NCBI RefSeq assembly: GCF_004664715.2 | Contig: NC_051066.1 | Location: 84,407,735 to 84,471,734, forward strand | Source: Peromyscus leucopus | Taxonomy: Eukaryota; Chordata; Mammalia; Rodentia; Cricetidae | Reading direction: 5' to 3' | Length of the DNA stretch: 64,000 bases | Shown here: positions 34,255 to 46,420 of the stretch, piece by piece | Numbering within the stretch: position 1 is the stretch's first letter | How the letters are laid out: every line of letters begins with the position of its first letter | Notes under the pieces: generated by a model | Database searches by the model: none | Seen by the model: the letters and a program-made list of their open reading frames with translations, nothing else | What the model was told of the DNA's origin: nothing | Position numbers and translations under genes: made by a program

Positions 34255-34382
34255 GTTAAGCTGATGTGTTTAAGGTAGAGGAGTAAACCATAACCCCCGT
34301 ACACTCTGTGCAGTTTCATTGTGTGCTCGGGTTTGTTTTTGTTTTTGTTTTTTTTTTTTCTTTTCTTTTTCCTAGCTCTGTG
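34255..34382 (+). other. Bdnf: Bdnf leader exon V
   Basis: CTCTGTGCAGTTTCATTGTG at 34304 matches the rodent exon V tag as recalled, with one change. A T-rich stretch follows, then CCTAGCTCTGTG before GTGAGG (34383), the best donor. The 5' limit is a guess. The pyrimidine tract ending CCTAG just 7 nt before the donor looks like a splice acceptor, so the exon end could be processed in more than one way. Confidence 0.6.
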
Positions 34383-34864
34383 GTGAGGAAAGGTGCGGAA
34401 AGGTGTGTCTGGGGTTAGGGAAATGCACGCCCTCTCCCACAGAACTTGGGTGCTGGGATGGGAACGACGGAAAGAGTTGCAAACCAGAGGAGAAAGATTT
34501 GGGCGCGTGGGATTCACAAGCGCTTTTTCATGTTCTGGGGGCACATTGCCAGGAACAGGGTTCCGGAAACTGGGATTCGACCACCCCCCTTAAGCCAGGG
34601 CACCCTGAGGAGGCCACAGAGGGCAGGCGCAGGGCTTTGGGGTTTAAGCGGCGGGCTCCCGGGAAATGGCGAGAAGCCGGTGCAGGGCGGTCAGGGGTTC
34701 CCCGAGGGCCCCCGAGGGCTAAGCCCCCCGAGAGGAAAAGGCGCGGCGTCCCCTTTAAGCGGCCGCCCCGAATGGGTATCGGTGGCGCGGCGGAGCAGGG
34801 AGGGGATAGGGGCGGCGCTGTCTGACCAATCGAAGCTCAACCGAAGAGCTAAATAATGTCTGAC

Positions 34865-35172
34865 CCCAGAGCCTGGCGCTGGCTGAGCTCCGGGTGCCCG
34901 CCGCTGCCGCCGCGCCAGGGCGCACCCGCTGGCTGGCAGTCGCACGGTCCCCAACGCGCCGGGGACTCCCGGGCCTGGAGAAGGAGGCCGCCTGGGGCGA
35001 CGCGCCACCTCCGCCTGGGGAAGCTTTGATCAGACCGGCTTCCTCCTTCTGCCACCCCTGCTGTGGGGCAGACGGGAAAGCGCACGGGGCCCGGGACAGG
35101 GCGCAGGGGCCAAGAGCGTGACAACGATGTGACTCCGCTGCCGGGGACCGAGAGCTTTGTGTGGACCCCGAG
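34865..35172 (+). other. Bdnf: Bdnf leader exon VI
   Basis: GCTGGCTGGCAGTCGCACGG near 34929 and CCGAGAGCTTTGTGTGGACC near 35147 match rodent exon VI as recalled. The exon ends CCCCGAG before GTAGGC (35173). Near its end is ATGTGA (35127-35132), an AUG followed directly by a stop. An upstream AUG (34856) opening a 57-codon frame is included only if transcription starts before it. The start is approximate, as is usual for a CpG-island promoter. Confidence 0.88.
35127..35132 (+). other. Start-stop element (AUG UGA) in exon VI
   Basis: A minimal uORF with no elongation codon, in the context GACAACGATGTGA. I recall the same AUGUGA in mouse exon VI. Start-stop elements can stall ribosomes; the effect here is inferred. 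Confidence 0.7.
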
Positions 35173-35639
35173 GTAGGCGACTGCGGGGCGTGGGGCTAAG
35201 CGCGGGAGCCGGCGGCGCGTGCGCCCGGGAAAGTTGGCTGGGGTTGGGGGGGGGGGCGATGAGAAGTTGTGGGACCGCAGAACTCCGGCTTCACCTTCGT
35301 CCTGTGACAGCAGAGGGGCGGGGTTGCTCTTGAGGAGCGTTCTCTCTGGAGCCCACGGCCCGGAGGGACAGCGGGACCCCGGGAATCCCTGCAGTGCGAG
35401 AGAAAAGGCCAAGGGGATAGGACGACTTGCGCCATGGGAGCTAAGCCTGCGTCCAGGGGATCCCCGAAGTCCTCCCGCAGACGAGGAAGGGTGGTGAGAG
35501 AGATGTAGGGCGCCAGCTGTCGGGGGCTCAGACGGAGGGCACCGGGTCAGGGCTGGGATGGGATCCCTTACCATCAGCTAGACACTCTCCAAGCGGATTT
35601 GGACCTCGGTGGTGTGGGGTCCGGGAGTGGATCTTTGCG
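35173..35639 (+). other. Intron between exons VI and VII
   Basis: GC-rich, with a G run near 35248-35258. No other feature. Confidence 0.6.
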
Positions 35640-35868
35640 CCCTCTGCCCTCATGTCCCTTCCTGGGTATCACACAGGCTGTACACTGTCACCTGCTCTCC
35701 AGGGAGTAATACCAAGGCTTACTTACAGGTCCAAGGCCAACGTAACTGGAAAAACTTCTGGGCCATTCTTGCCTCTAGGGCCTGAAAGGATCTGCGGAAC
35801 TCCCAGACAGCCTGCACCCGACCCTCTGCCCATCCTGCCGGGCTCCCTTAGGGCATCCTCCCGCGGAA
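35640..35868 (+). other. Bdnf: Bdnf leader exon VII (boundaries uncertain)
   Basis: ACTTACAGGTCCAAGGCCAA at 35721 matches the rodent exon VII tag as recalled, with one change. No strong donor follows. The best options are GTGAAA at 35869 and GTTTTG at 35875, both weak, so the 3' end is tentative. The 5' end is a guess. Confidence 0.55.
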
Positions 35869-38430
35869 GTGAAAGTTTTGACTTTCGTCAGGAAATAGAA
35901 TGGGTGTTTATGGAGGATGAAACAACTAGTTTTGGTTTCTGGGGATGCTGAAGGAGGAAGAGGGATGGATGAGTGAGCTAAGGTTGGAAAGAAATAGCTG
36001 AGGATGGGGTCTTGGAGTTTTGTGCTTGATGATGAGGGAGAAGGGGAAATTGCAGCCCAGGGGGGCTCTCCCCGGGCGGCTGGGGTGGGTGAGCCACAGG
36101 CTGCGGGGGTGAACTGGTGTTTTAGTGAAAACAATTCGTGAGTTGGGGGTGGAGCCTAGACTAGGGAACTGGGTATGGGGACCCGGGTGGGGGGCGGGGG
36201 AGAGCAAGATGTAGGGGGAGGATCCAGAAGAGGAGGGAGAGGAGGGCCCGGAGAACTGCGCTAGAAAGGTAGAGGGTGCCCTCTGCCGGCCGCAGTGCCA
36301 AGAGCAGCTGCTGGGGGCGGTCGGATGGGGGTGGGGAAGTTCTTAGGGACAATTTTGCTGATCTTTAGTGGGGTGTGAGCAAAAAACTTGTTGAATGGTG
36401 TGTTGGACAGATTCCTGAGATGTGCGGCTCAGGCTGGGAATTTTGACTTGTTGCGCTTCTTTCCTTGAGTGGCTGGGATGCTTTGACGATCCACCCTTGA
36501 CGATGAGCTGTGGGACTTTCTGGATCTTACTTCAGGGTCCTCCCGGTATCCCGCAATACACTTCTAAGTGTCAACAACAGCCAACGAACTTTTTATTTCC
36601 CCTCACACGAATGCAGGATGTTCTTGGCTAGAAGCATATTTCTCCCTGTTTATTAAACCTTCTAGAAGTTGTATTTCAAAAGAAAGCGGTGTATAACTAG
36701 GAACAACCATTGTTATCTAATTGTATATAAAAAGTTAAATGAGTCCCCCTTCCTAACAATTGGATCAACTTACTGAGAATATGTCCCTCTTTTAATTCTT
36801 CGAAATCGATTTTTAATACATTAGTTATAAGGTCAAAAGCCATTTTGATCTTAGGATTGATTTTTGTTTTTTTTTGTTTTTTCTTTGCATTATTTATTTA
36901 TTTATTTATTTACTTATTTATTTACGGGTTTGATTCCGCTAAACATCCAGGCTCCTCTAAGCTTGTCACAGGCGACACTAATTTCAGGTCGGAGGTAGCT
37001 GACGTTGGAACAGGAGCGCTTCAAGCTGTTACACATAATAGACTTAATCCTTTGCACAGGGGTTGAAATAACACTAGGGAGTTTTTCAGATAATTACTGC
37101 AGTTCCCTGATTTTGCATAAGGTTTGAAGTTTTTGTTTTGTTTTGTATTTTTCAAGTTTATCTCTGAAGGTAAGAAAAAGGAAACAGACACTTGTTGAAA
37201 TGTAATCTTTACTGGAATTTGAAATATGGTAGTTACCATGATTGGAGTTCCAGAACCATAAAGCTGTTTTCTGTTTTTCTTTTATGTTATTTTGTCAAAT
37301 GGGACACATATTGGTAAACATTAATAGTAAACACTATGACACAGAATGCATGTTATATAGCAAACTGTTCTAAGTAATTTAAAATGTTCCTGTTTATGAG
37401 TGATTTAGGAAGAAAGGAATAATTTCCAGATAAACAAGACTGGTGTACATGACGTACACATATTGAAGCAATAGACCATTGCAGACACACTTAGACATAA
37501 CATTTTTTTAAAGTAGAGTAACAGTAATTTTTCACATACTTTTAGAATCTCTCACAGCCCATTCAGAGCTAAGTTGGTAATTAGAAATCATGTTTATTTT
37601 AGGGTGCTACTTAAGGTCGTTTGAAAGGATTGTCAACCTGTATGTATCTAGAAATGAAGGCATTTAGGAAATCTGTTTTAGGATGCCCTCCTGGAAGCAT
37701 GTAACTTTTAATCGCAAACAAGAGGAACCTAGAAAGTGATCATTTTGCTAGAGTGCTGCCATCCTCACCTCACAACACGTTTATGCTATGTAAATTGGTT
37801 CCTTAAATCTCCTAAAGGTCCCAAGAGGGAAAGGAGCTGGGGTATTTCTAGTTCATTTTGACTTGCTGGGAAAAAGAAATCATATTAAATGTAAAAATTT
37901 ATAAAATCCTAGCTCAAAGTCCTTGGATTTTCTGGGGGCAACATTAGAATGTAAGCTGTTCCCTGCTTCCTGAAATGTTTTGAGAGTCCCAACTTTTTAG
38001 TAGTTAAAATGTAAATGATTGATAATCTCATTTCTTCCAAATATAAATAGTTCTGGATTGTAGCTTGGCACAGGGAACAGGCTGAGCACGCCCACCTGAT
38101 AGTATAGCAACCAGCTTGTTTTCATTCTTTCTTGCATTCATCTTTAAAGCCTTCCGTAAAACATCTCCCCCACCCCTCCCCACACAACTCTATGTCCCTA
38201 TACGTTGTAAAATGTAGCACAGCCAGCAGGTTTGGGTTCCATAAGTTTATCTTCTAAGCATCAAGACAACCTAAGATGTATGACTTGGAAGGAAAGGTCA
38301 CACACAAGTAGTTCATTAAGAATTTAAGATGTAGGAATTTAGTCCTAGAGTAGACCAAAGAGCAGTTGTGGATTTCCTGAATGAAAACAGAACACGGAAA
38401 GGGGACAACAGCCACACCGCTGACTGTCTT
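35869..38430 (+). other. Start of the VII-VIII intron
   Basis: The first part is still GC-rich, with a G-run cluster at 36177-36222, then becomes A+T-rich. A TTTA repeat is listed separately. No gene supported. Confidence 0.55.
36891..36924 (+). repeat. (TTTA)n microsatellite
   Basis: About eight TTTA units, one altered to CTTA, after a T-rich stretch. Confidence 0.92.
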
Positions 38431-38790
38431 TTATGAAAGGCACTCCTGCTGCAACAGTTGTATTGTTCTGATTTCATTCTGATGATTAAAACATAATTTT
38501 CAGCCCGTGTTTGTCTCCTTGTGGAGAAGGTTTCAGTTTATGTGAGGGGGCTCTTTGAGTCCTGTGAATGTAAATATATCTCTTTAATAGGGTAATTGCT
38601 CACTTGTCTCAACTTGTTTTCAAACAATTGTTATGGAGCACTCCGTTTCCACTAATTGCAAAATTGCTGCTTAATTGAAGGACTCTCAGCCGCCTAGTGC
38701 AGCCATTCAGCCACTGGCAGGCTCTGTGATCTCAAGCTGTGAATTGCATTTTAAAGAGGAATCAGAAGAGAGTTTTGCAGAATTCCAAGT
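38431..38790 (+). promoter_or_regulatory. Candidate conserved noncoding element with homeodomain-type motifs
   Basis: A repeat-free intronic stretch with TAATTG at 38593-38598, CAATTG at 38625-38630, TAATTG at 38653-38658 and TTAATTG at 38671-38677. Composition and texture resemble vertebrate conserved enhancers. Conservation cannot be seen from one sequence. Confidence 0.3.
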
Positions 38791-39317
38791 TGAAAATGCT
38801 GGCTGTTGTTCAATGGAGGCAGAAGCCATTTGAAGGATAATCACATTAAGTTGCATTATGATAAATTTTCTTTATTAGGATGGATAACATGCACAGATGG
38901 AAGTCAGAAGTGAATGAGCAGACGTACTGGTTACACTATGCCTCCATTTATTCTGTGTAGTATGGAGTAATGCTAAGCAATAAATGATGTTGGCAAATGA
39001 AATCCTTCTGTCACTAGCATGAGTGAGTTAGCCCTTGGAATCATTAGTAAGGCTTTAGTACTTTTAAAGTTAGGGATGTGCATTCTTAAGGTTCTTTCCA
39101 ATTTCCACTTAGGGCGTGAGATTATTTAAATCCTAAATAGTTTTATATTTCAATGAATCACTGGACTTCCATCACTCCATCACAAGAATACTGAAAACTT
39201 CGGAAAGTTATGGACCCAATTATTGGATGTATGGAGTCGCTGTTGACAGATTAAAAAATAATGAAACTCAGTAGTTGCATTGATATTTGAAAATTGTGTA
39301 GGGGAGGGGAATGGTGT
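38791..39317 (+). other. Intron, nothing recognised
   Basis: No gene or repeat supported. Confidence 0.5.
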
Positions 39318-39441
39318 CATATATATTATGATGATGATATATATGATATATACATATGTATCACGTGTCAATATATATACGTATATATCACACATTACAA
39401 GATATATACATATATTCATATATATCGTATATACACATATC

Positions 39442-39476
<35 letters not shown>

Positions 39477-39486
39477 CACACACACA
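39318..39486 (+). repeat. Complex TA/TACA-rich low-complexity tract
   Basis: Alternating ATAT, ATAC and CATACA units, with several self-complementary ATATAT stretches. Open frames across it are artefacts rich in Tyr and Ile. Confidence 0.92.
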
Positions 39487-42197
39487 GAGTGAGATTATCA
39501 CAAGCAGTATGGCAACTTTGATTTATGTAACTACTCAAGCGCAAATGCGAACTATGAGACACACTGTTGGTGAGGCAAATCTTACCAAATATAGTGGCTA
39601 GTTATAAAGTAGCTCATCGCCCTGTGGTTTCATTTATAGATGGGCTGAAGTTCAAGGATGGGTTGCAGTAGATGAGTGAGGGGGCAGGGTACAGAATGGG
39701 AGAGTGACTGAGGGGAGTAACATAATTTACAAGCTTCAGTGGCAGGCATAATAAAGTAAAAGTTTATTTCTAAAGAGCCCAGAGAGTAATGAATGTTACA
39801 TAGTTTTCCCCAAAGGTTCACTTGAAAGAACTTTTCATTGGTTGTCATGGTAGTAATGTACTGCTTTTGAAAGCTTACAGAAACTTAGAGCTTTTAAATG
39901 TGCTTTCATCTTGGTTGCTTTGGTTTGGCTGGGATTTTATGATGACCTTCTGTGTTTTTTATATGCCTCTGCATTTTTGGAAGGAGGCGAACAGGCAAAG
40001 GAGGATATCTTAATTTCAATATAACCAGGAAATACATAAAAAATTACATGATTTTTTTTTAAATCACTGTGTTTCTGTTCAGATTGTTTTTTTAAAAAAA
40101 AGCAGTCTGTTTTTTAATTGCAACTCATCTATATGAAATCTGATATGTAATAGAAAGTCAGAAAAACATTCCAAATTAATTTAAGAAATTCATCCAACAT
40201 TGAAGTCGTAGTGTCTACTAAAGCAATTGCCCAGCCTCACGAGGAAGTCAGCTTGTTGCCACACAAACTGGTTTCCAAGGCTCTACTGACTAGCTTTCCA
40301 TGCTACTCTGTGCAGGCTTGGGAAGTGTGTGTGAAGGGGTGAGGAAGAAGAGAGGGAAAAGTAAGATTTATCATAACAGGTGACTTTTAAAGTAAACAAC
40401 TCCATACCTCAGCTTAAACACTAAGTGGGTTTAAAAGTTTTAATGTGCGAGTCAATGTAAAATCGGGTACCAGAAATCAAGGGCTGGTCTCCCCCCACCG
40501 CCATTTACTTACTGTTTTCAAGTGTTTGTACCATAGCACTGAATACAAAGGTTTTGATTTTACCATTGCCAATGGCAATTCATTCTATTTTCTGAGACAG
40601 AATAACACCAAATAAATGAAATATAAAGATCTTAAAGAAAGCCTTTCATCTCTGATCTAATTTTAACTTTCATGATTTGAGAAGATTTAAGAATAAAATG
40701 GAGGGTAATAATTAGGGCAGGATTTTTAAACACCACTTCACCTACCACACACCCCATCCTCAAAAGTAAGGAAAATAAAAGAAGTAGAAAGAAATGATAA
40801 AGATAACATCAACCTGGTAGTAAATAGCATGGAAAAGTGATGAAAACAGGAATCAGTAACTATAAGTTAACTCAAATGTCTCCCCAGTTGTATAATAAAC
40901 TTACGTGTAGTTAGTGTACCTCTGCATGATCCCACATCAGCATCCAGAACAGCATTAGTCTAAGGAGGCACATTCGTAAAAGCTGCTAAAGGAACAGACA
41001 GATTCATTAGTAGTGGCCTGAGATTCTGCATTTGTTGATGTTGTCCATGAAAGAACTTAATGGTTTTGGGGCGGGGGTGGGGTGGGGGGGTGGGGGGAGG
41101 TGTTTATTGTTTTGCTGGCAGGGAGAAAGAAACTGGAAGAAATATTTAATAATACTTATTTTTCCCTAGTACCTATTGTAAAAATCATTTACTTAACTGA
41201 GCTCTAAAATTTTTTATGCATAATTTACCTCATTCATGAAATTATGTTCAGAATATTTGGCATGTTAAAGTTGATTGAGAAAGAAACTACAAACTTACAG
41301 GTGAAATTTTTTTTAAAGTCTTCAATTTTAGAGTGTGAGCGGAGAAGCTGGTTCCTGTGTGTTTCAGGGACTGAACACAGTACGTATTAAATGTGTGCCA
41401 GTGTCTAGTAAGAAAGAACAGACAGCATGGCAACCAGAGAAAGAAACTGTACCCTACGTGCTTTGTGTCATCCATGGGAGTAATCAGAAAACATTCTTAT
41501 TCAGGCAAAGAAAGCAAGCAAGCACCTCCCTCTCCTCCCACCCCGACCCCAAGGGAAAGATAGAGAGAAGCATGTATGAAGATGAAGGGACGCTCATTTA
41601 GTAAAGTCTAATGGCAGTGAGTCTAATGACTCTTGGATTTGGAGCTTCTGCCTCAACACTACATTTTCTGTGGACTCCTCTGCCTCTGAAACATGAACCA
41701 GGGCCCAAACTGAAACAACTTTCTCTGTGTTTTCACATGTGCACTTATTTGTTGGATGTGTTTTTAAACACGAACTACTTTCTCTTATATTACATAGAAT
41801 CTAATGGTGGAGAAATCTACAGTCATGATGCTGGAGGGAGATGCTTGGCAGAGTCCCAGGCCACATTCCTAGACCAAAGGCTCCAAGGTGTTCTCTCTTA
41901 TGCAACACTGGGAAAGTACACCCAGCACGGAGTGTTGGCTGATGATGTGTCTGAAGGCACAGACGATATGCTTATCACATCAAAGCATAAAGCCAACAGG
42001 CACTGCAGGCATTCTGCTGCTAGATAGAAGTTGGATCATTTACATTTATTTAATGGGAAATACTGTGATTACTTGTGTATATGTGTGAATTATATGTTTA
42101 TGTGTGTTCGTGTGTGGATGTATGTGCACATATTTCTGTGAAGACATCAGAGGAAAACTTGGGTTTTCATTTCTTAGTGATGTCATTTACCTTGTTA
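39487..42197 (+). other. Intron, nothing except a G-rich tract
   Basis: A+T-rich. The G-rich block at 41068-41100 is listed separately. A 138-codon open frame at 41611-42027 lacks any recognisable domain. Confidence 0.5.
41068..41100 (+). repeat. G-rich tract (possible G-quadruplex)
   Basis: Five or more runs of four to eight G separated by single bases on the transcribed-sense strand. Confidence 0.85.
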
Positions 42198-42408
42198 TTT
42201 GAGACAGGGTGTCTCCTTGATCTGGAGCCCACCAAGTACATTAGGCTTGCTGGCCACTCAACTCCGGGCATACCCCAGTCTTCAATGCCCCAGTGCTAGA
42301 ACCACAAATACATGCCATTGCACTTTGTGTGTAGGGTGTGAGTACAGAACTTTGGCCCTTGTGATTTTTGAGGCAAGTGCTTTACAACTGAGCTATTGCC
42401 CCAGCCCT
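42198..42408 (-). mobile_element. B1/tRNA-related SINE, antisense
   Basis: GAGACAGGGTGTCTCCTTGATCTGGAGC and GGCTTGCTGGCCACTCAAC form the B1-like part. The tail GGCAAGTGCTTTACAACTGAGCTATTGCCCCAGCCC is the complement of an ID-like head. Confidence 0.78.
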
Positions 42409-43564
42409 TGTGGAATTTAAAAATCCAGCAGAACAAAATAGGGAGCTAGGGGTGTGGACTTGGAGGCTGACTTATCAACAGATGACAGGAAGGGAAAACT
42501 TGGGTGTTTTAAGTAATTGCAGATTCAGTGTAAGCCCATGGTATAACAGGAGCTGTTTATGGAGCTACTGCAAGTCTGGGCCAGGCTTATAGAAGTATAA
42601 TGCACAAATGAAGAAACAAATCATTTGTTTACTTAATTTTGAAGTCAGAAGGTGATTTTGCTCAAATATACGGTGTTATTAATATGTATGTTATGTTCCT
42701 GGGCCATGCCTTTATAATCACTTAAGTACAGCACATTTGGCATTACCAACTTAGAAATAGTTAGCTAACATGCAAGGAAGCAAACTTTCACATAATTGTT
42801 TTGTGAATCTCAGAAAGAAGAGGTGGGGTACCCATAGGATTAGTAAATGGCAAACAGATTGGCCTTCTATGTAGTACCAAAACTATTGTCTAGTTACTTC
42901 TTAATCTGCTCTTTGAAACAAAATTGGAAAGACAAATGTGTCAATTAGCCTTTAAGTTCATGTTGTAAAACCTAGAAAGCATAATATTGTGCCATACACC
43001 ATTTTTTCTTAATAAAACCATACACAGAGCACATATGTGTATGTGCATGCATGTGTGCCTGTGTGTGTAAAATAAGCAACTCTGGTCTAGTTAGAGAACA
43101 GGCAAGCAGCATGCTATCTCTGCCCCTCAATCTCAACTATACCCCTCCTAGAGATCCCTTGAAACTCCACTCCATAAAACCTCCTCAGTAAGCAAATTGC
43201 TCTCAATCAGAAGTCAGTAGGTAGAGGTCCATAGCAGAGTAATGCTGGAGTAATACTTGTTTCTTGTGAAGGCATCAATCCTCTAACATGTTTCTGTGCC
43301 AATTTTTTTGTGTTGAGACTTCCTTCTGCCTCCCAGTTAAGAGTATTCTGAAAACAGTAACTAGAAAGGTAGATTTCCTTTAAAAAAAAAAAATGTGCAA
43401 AATTTCCCATTTTAGAACTTTGGAAATCATAGTTTATAATGGAAGAAAAGCAACAACTAAGCATGTATTCATCATTAACATGTATAATTAGCATTAATAT
43501 TTATTTCAAAATGTTCTCCCTGAATTTACTGAATATTTCGTTTTCTTCACCTTTCCTTTTTTCT

Positions 43565-43640
43565 ACTACAGATTAAACCCAGAGTTTAATCTTGCGCACA
43601 CTAAGTAAATGTCCCCACTGGGTTACACATCTAGCCTACC
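43565..43640 (-). mobile_element. ID-like SINE fragment, antisense
   Basis: CAGATTAAACCCAGAG, then CACACTAAGTAAATG and CCCCACTGGGTTACACATC, read as the complement of a diverged ID head. Confidence 0.5.
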
Positions 43641-44239
43641 TCCTTCTTTATGGTCTTCACGTTCATGGTAATGATTTTCTTATAGTACAATAGTATTGTA
43701 AACAAAAACAAAGTGGGGATAGACACAGGAATTGGGGCACATATTTCGTAAAGCTGAAGGTTGGGGTAGGTGAACTATTGGAGGTAGTAAATTAGAACAT
43801 AAAGAGCACAGATTCCCAAACCAAGTGATTATCATAAATGCCTTGTGAACTTTTAAGAATACAGATTTGAGGTCCTAGAATCTAAAACTGAGCCTGGGTA
43901 TGTGCTGTGTTTAGCAATTTGCACAGTTGTCTCATCCATACAGAAACGTTTGAGATGTCCTGAACTAGAAGTCACATAAACCTAATAGCCTATGATTTAT
44001 CGGGACTAGTCATTTACTTCATTGCCCAAATACCTAGATTAGAACATGACTAGAAGAGATTTGCAGGCTTCCAAATAACCAGACATTCAGAGACTCTGAC
44101 TGGTAGGCCTATTAAATGTTGTTCTGACTTGGAAGGAATTTCCTATCAGAGACTTCCAAAGAAGACCAAAAGACCAAAGTCCATATTCCTGAACCCAAGG
44201 ATGGAGTTCGTCTAACATCTGTCAAGTCTGTGATCCCAG

Positions 44240-44345
44240 CCAGTCACTTACTCTGTGCCTCAAACTCTTGAAAGGGTAGTGGGGGGTTAAATGTGTTAAT
44301 ATGTGTAAAATTTAGACTGGCACTTGCCATTATCACTGAGCTATA
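44240..44345 (+). mobile_element. MIR fragment
   Basis: CCAGTCACTTACTCTGTGCCTCAAAC, then GTTAAATGTGTTAATATGTGTAAAAT and ACTGGCACTTGCCATTATC follow MIR in order. Confidence 0.6.
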
Positions 44346-46282
44346 TTCTTATTACTTCCCAACTCCAGAAGAATATGTTTTAATACCTTATCATCAAAAC
44401 AGCAAATGCCTCCCTAGCACACTTCACACCTAAATGAGCTTTAACAGAAAGGACAAGATCAGAAATCTCCTACAATTCTCCTAGTCTATTGTTTACTTAT
44501 TACTTTCTCCTCACACAATTATACCAATTCTTTAAGACCCAGCAGGAATTCTGTTTCCACTAAAAAGACTCCTGTCCATGATAAGCCTACCCTATCTGAC
44601 TTGTTTTCTGCATCTCCGAGCATAGTGATTAATTGCATAACCATTAAATCACTGTTGTGTATCGTGTCTCTGTCAGATTAGATGTTAGGAGCTTTGGAGA
44701 CGATGCTCTAGTCTGAAAAGATGATTTAGAACATCTAAGAGCAGTCCATTTTCTTCATATCACAGAAAGATTTCTGAAATAGAACTTGTATGAGGTAGCC
44801 CATGCCTGGTACCTTTCCTGAGTCTAATGATTAAATGTGATTCCAACATACCTCTTATTTGCTCTTTGATCTTGAAAAAGTTGTGTAAGTTCCGAGGTCT
44901 ACAAGCGTGTTTAGAGAAGTCATTTCCCCATCCCTATGTTGCTCAAGAGGCCTTGCTTCAAAAGAGCACTGTCTGAGGAAGATTGCTCCTGCCATATAGC
45001 CATCACATCACTTTGGTTTATATGACTGGTGGGTCCCACTATATCTGTCTTCCAAGTCGCGTGGTGTGTGCGGTTCCCTCATTTCATTAGCGGGAGATCC
45101 CCAAGTATGTCGTACGAGTTAGCCAGCTTAAATACAGCTGGAAGCAGAATTAGACCCTGCTGGAACCAAGAACATCACATAGAGGCCCTGACTAATCAAA
45201 ATAGAAGGGAGGGCTCTACTTGCTTTTACTGGGTTCTAAGTAGCTGGTTTCCCATCCCAGCATCTGGATGTTGGTGCGGTGTGAGAGCACTGCTGGTGAA
45301 CCCCAGGTTACAGCACCAACATGTGGTTACCTCCAGCCTCTTGAAATGTTTCACTCCAGGAAGGTGAGGAAAGCAACGCTTCAATTTCCTTGATTAGTTT
45401 AACATTGTGGGGCAGTTTTGACCATCCGTTTCATGGTAAATCTGCTTTCCAGATGACTGTACATATGGAGATGAGAAGGGTTTTTCTTGGAGGAGAGGTG
45501 CCTTTTAAAAGAATGGTTTTTCATTCAGTCTCTAATTTTGGGTAAATGGTCCTCTGGGGAACATTTTCAGAAATGTTTGAAGTTTCCATCTGATTTTGGA
45601 AGTAAGTTGGAAGCCACCTGTGTGAAGCAGGCACTTACTTGCTCCAATAACGATACTGTTCACAGAGTAAGGGCCATCCTACTGGGGCTTACATTCAACA
45701 TAGGTCTCAGGTTTATATCCAAATCTGTGTCCTTAGAGTTTCCCCTATAGCTGCCTGCCCAGTTTCCCTGCTAGACGTTACAGAATGCAAAACACCAAGG
45801 ATAACCACACATGGAGCCCTTTAACTACACGCCTTTCTCTTCAAGTCGTTCTCTGTCAGCTTGTTCTTGTTTTGTGTTCGTATTCTTATTCTTTCTTTGG
45901 GAAGCTCACTTTCTAACAGAAGGGTTAGTATTCTGACTCGCGGTGTGTCACAGAGGTGAGGCACGGGTCCTTAAGTTTGTCCACCTATGCATTTGTTCAA
46001 TTCTCTGGTAAGAAAAAAAAATGGTCAAATGGCTACTTAATGGGGTTAGTGTTATATGACGTGCTAGGGAAAGGATCCAAACTCATGTCTTTAGTTCCCA
46101 GGCTCCAGCCCTGCCCTTCTGCCCATTTCTTCCAGGGAAATGTACCAAAAGATGAAATAGAAAACTCACACTTCTGGGTACCACACCACAGCAGCGAGGA
46201 TATGGGTCTTAAAAAATGAAACCCCTGGGTTAAATATTTTTAAAACTTTCTTATTCAATGAGTTAATTGATTATTTAGTCAA

Positions 46283-46420
46283 TTTTTTTTTTTTGAGGCA
46301 GAGCTCTATGTAGCTTAGGCTGAACTTGAACTCACTGTGTAGCTCAGGATAACCTTGAATTCCTTGATCTTCCTGCCTCTGCCTCCCATATACAAAGATT
46401 ACCAGCATGTACCATCTAGG
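46283..46420 (-). mobile_element. B1/PB1 SINE, antisense
   Basis: A T run, then GAGGCAGAGCTCTATGTAGCTTAGGCTGAACTTGAACTC and CTTCCTGCCTCTGCCTCCCA, is the complement of a diverged B1 lineage element. Confidence 0.85.

Larger units (their letters stand above)
34383..35560 (+). promoter_or_regulatory. CpG island over promoter VI and exon VI
   Basis: A dense CpG, GC-box-rich block between exon V and exon VII. It has a CCAAT box at 34826-34830 and a TAAATAA stretch at about 34850-34856 just upstream of exon VI. All long frames inside it, including a 241-codon one on the minus strand, are products of base composition. Confidence 0.75.
42409..46282 (+). other. Intron, two old repeat scraps only
   Basis: Apart from the ID-like and MIR fragments listed separately, I see no gene, RNA or repeat. 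A TG-rich patch lies near 43035-43070. Confidence 0.5.

Noticed and set aside
34849..35574. 241-codon minus-strand open frame over exon VI
   Set aside because: It lies in a CpG island where stop codons are rare, is antisense to exon VI, has Pro/Arg/Ser-rich composition with no domain, and no splice or start context supports it.
39180..39601. Tyr/Ile-rich frames near 39.3 kb
   Set aside because: Products of the TA/TACA low-complexity tract.
41611..42027. 138-codon intronic frame
   Set aside because: No domain or signal peptide recognised, and it lies deep in a Bdnf intron; chance is the simplest explanation.
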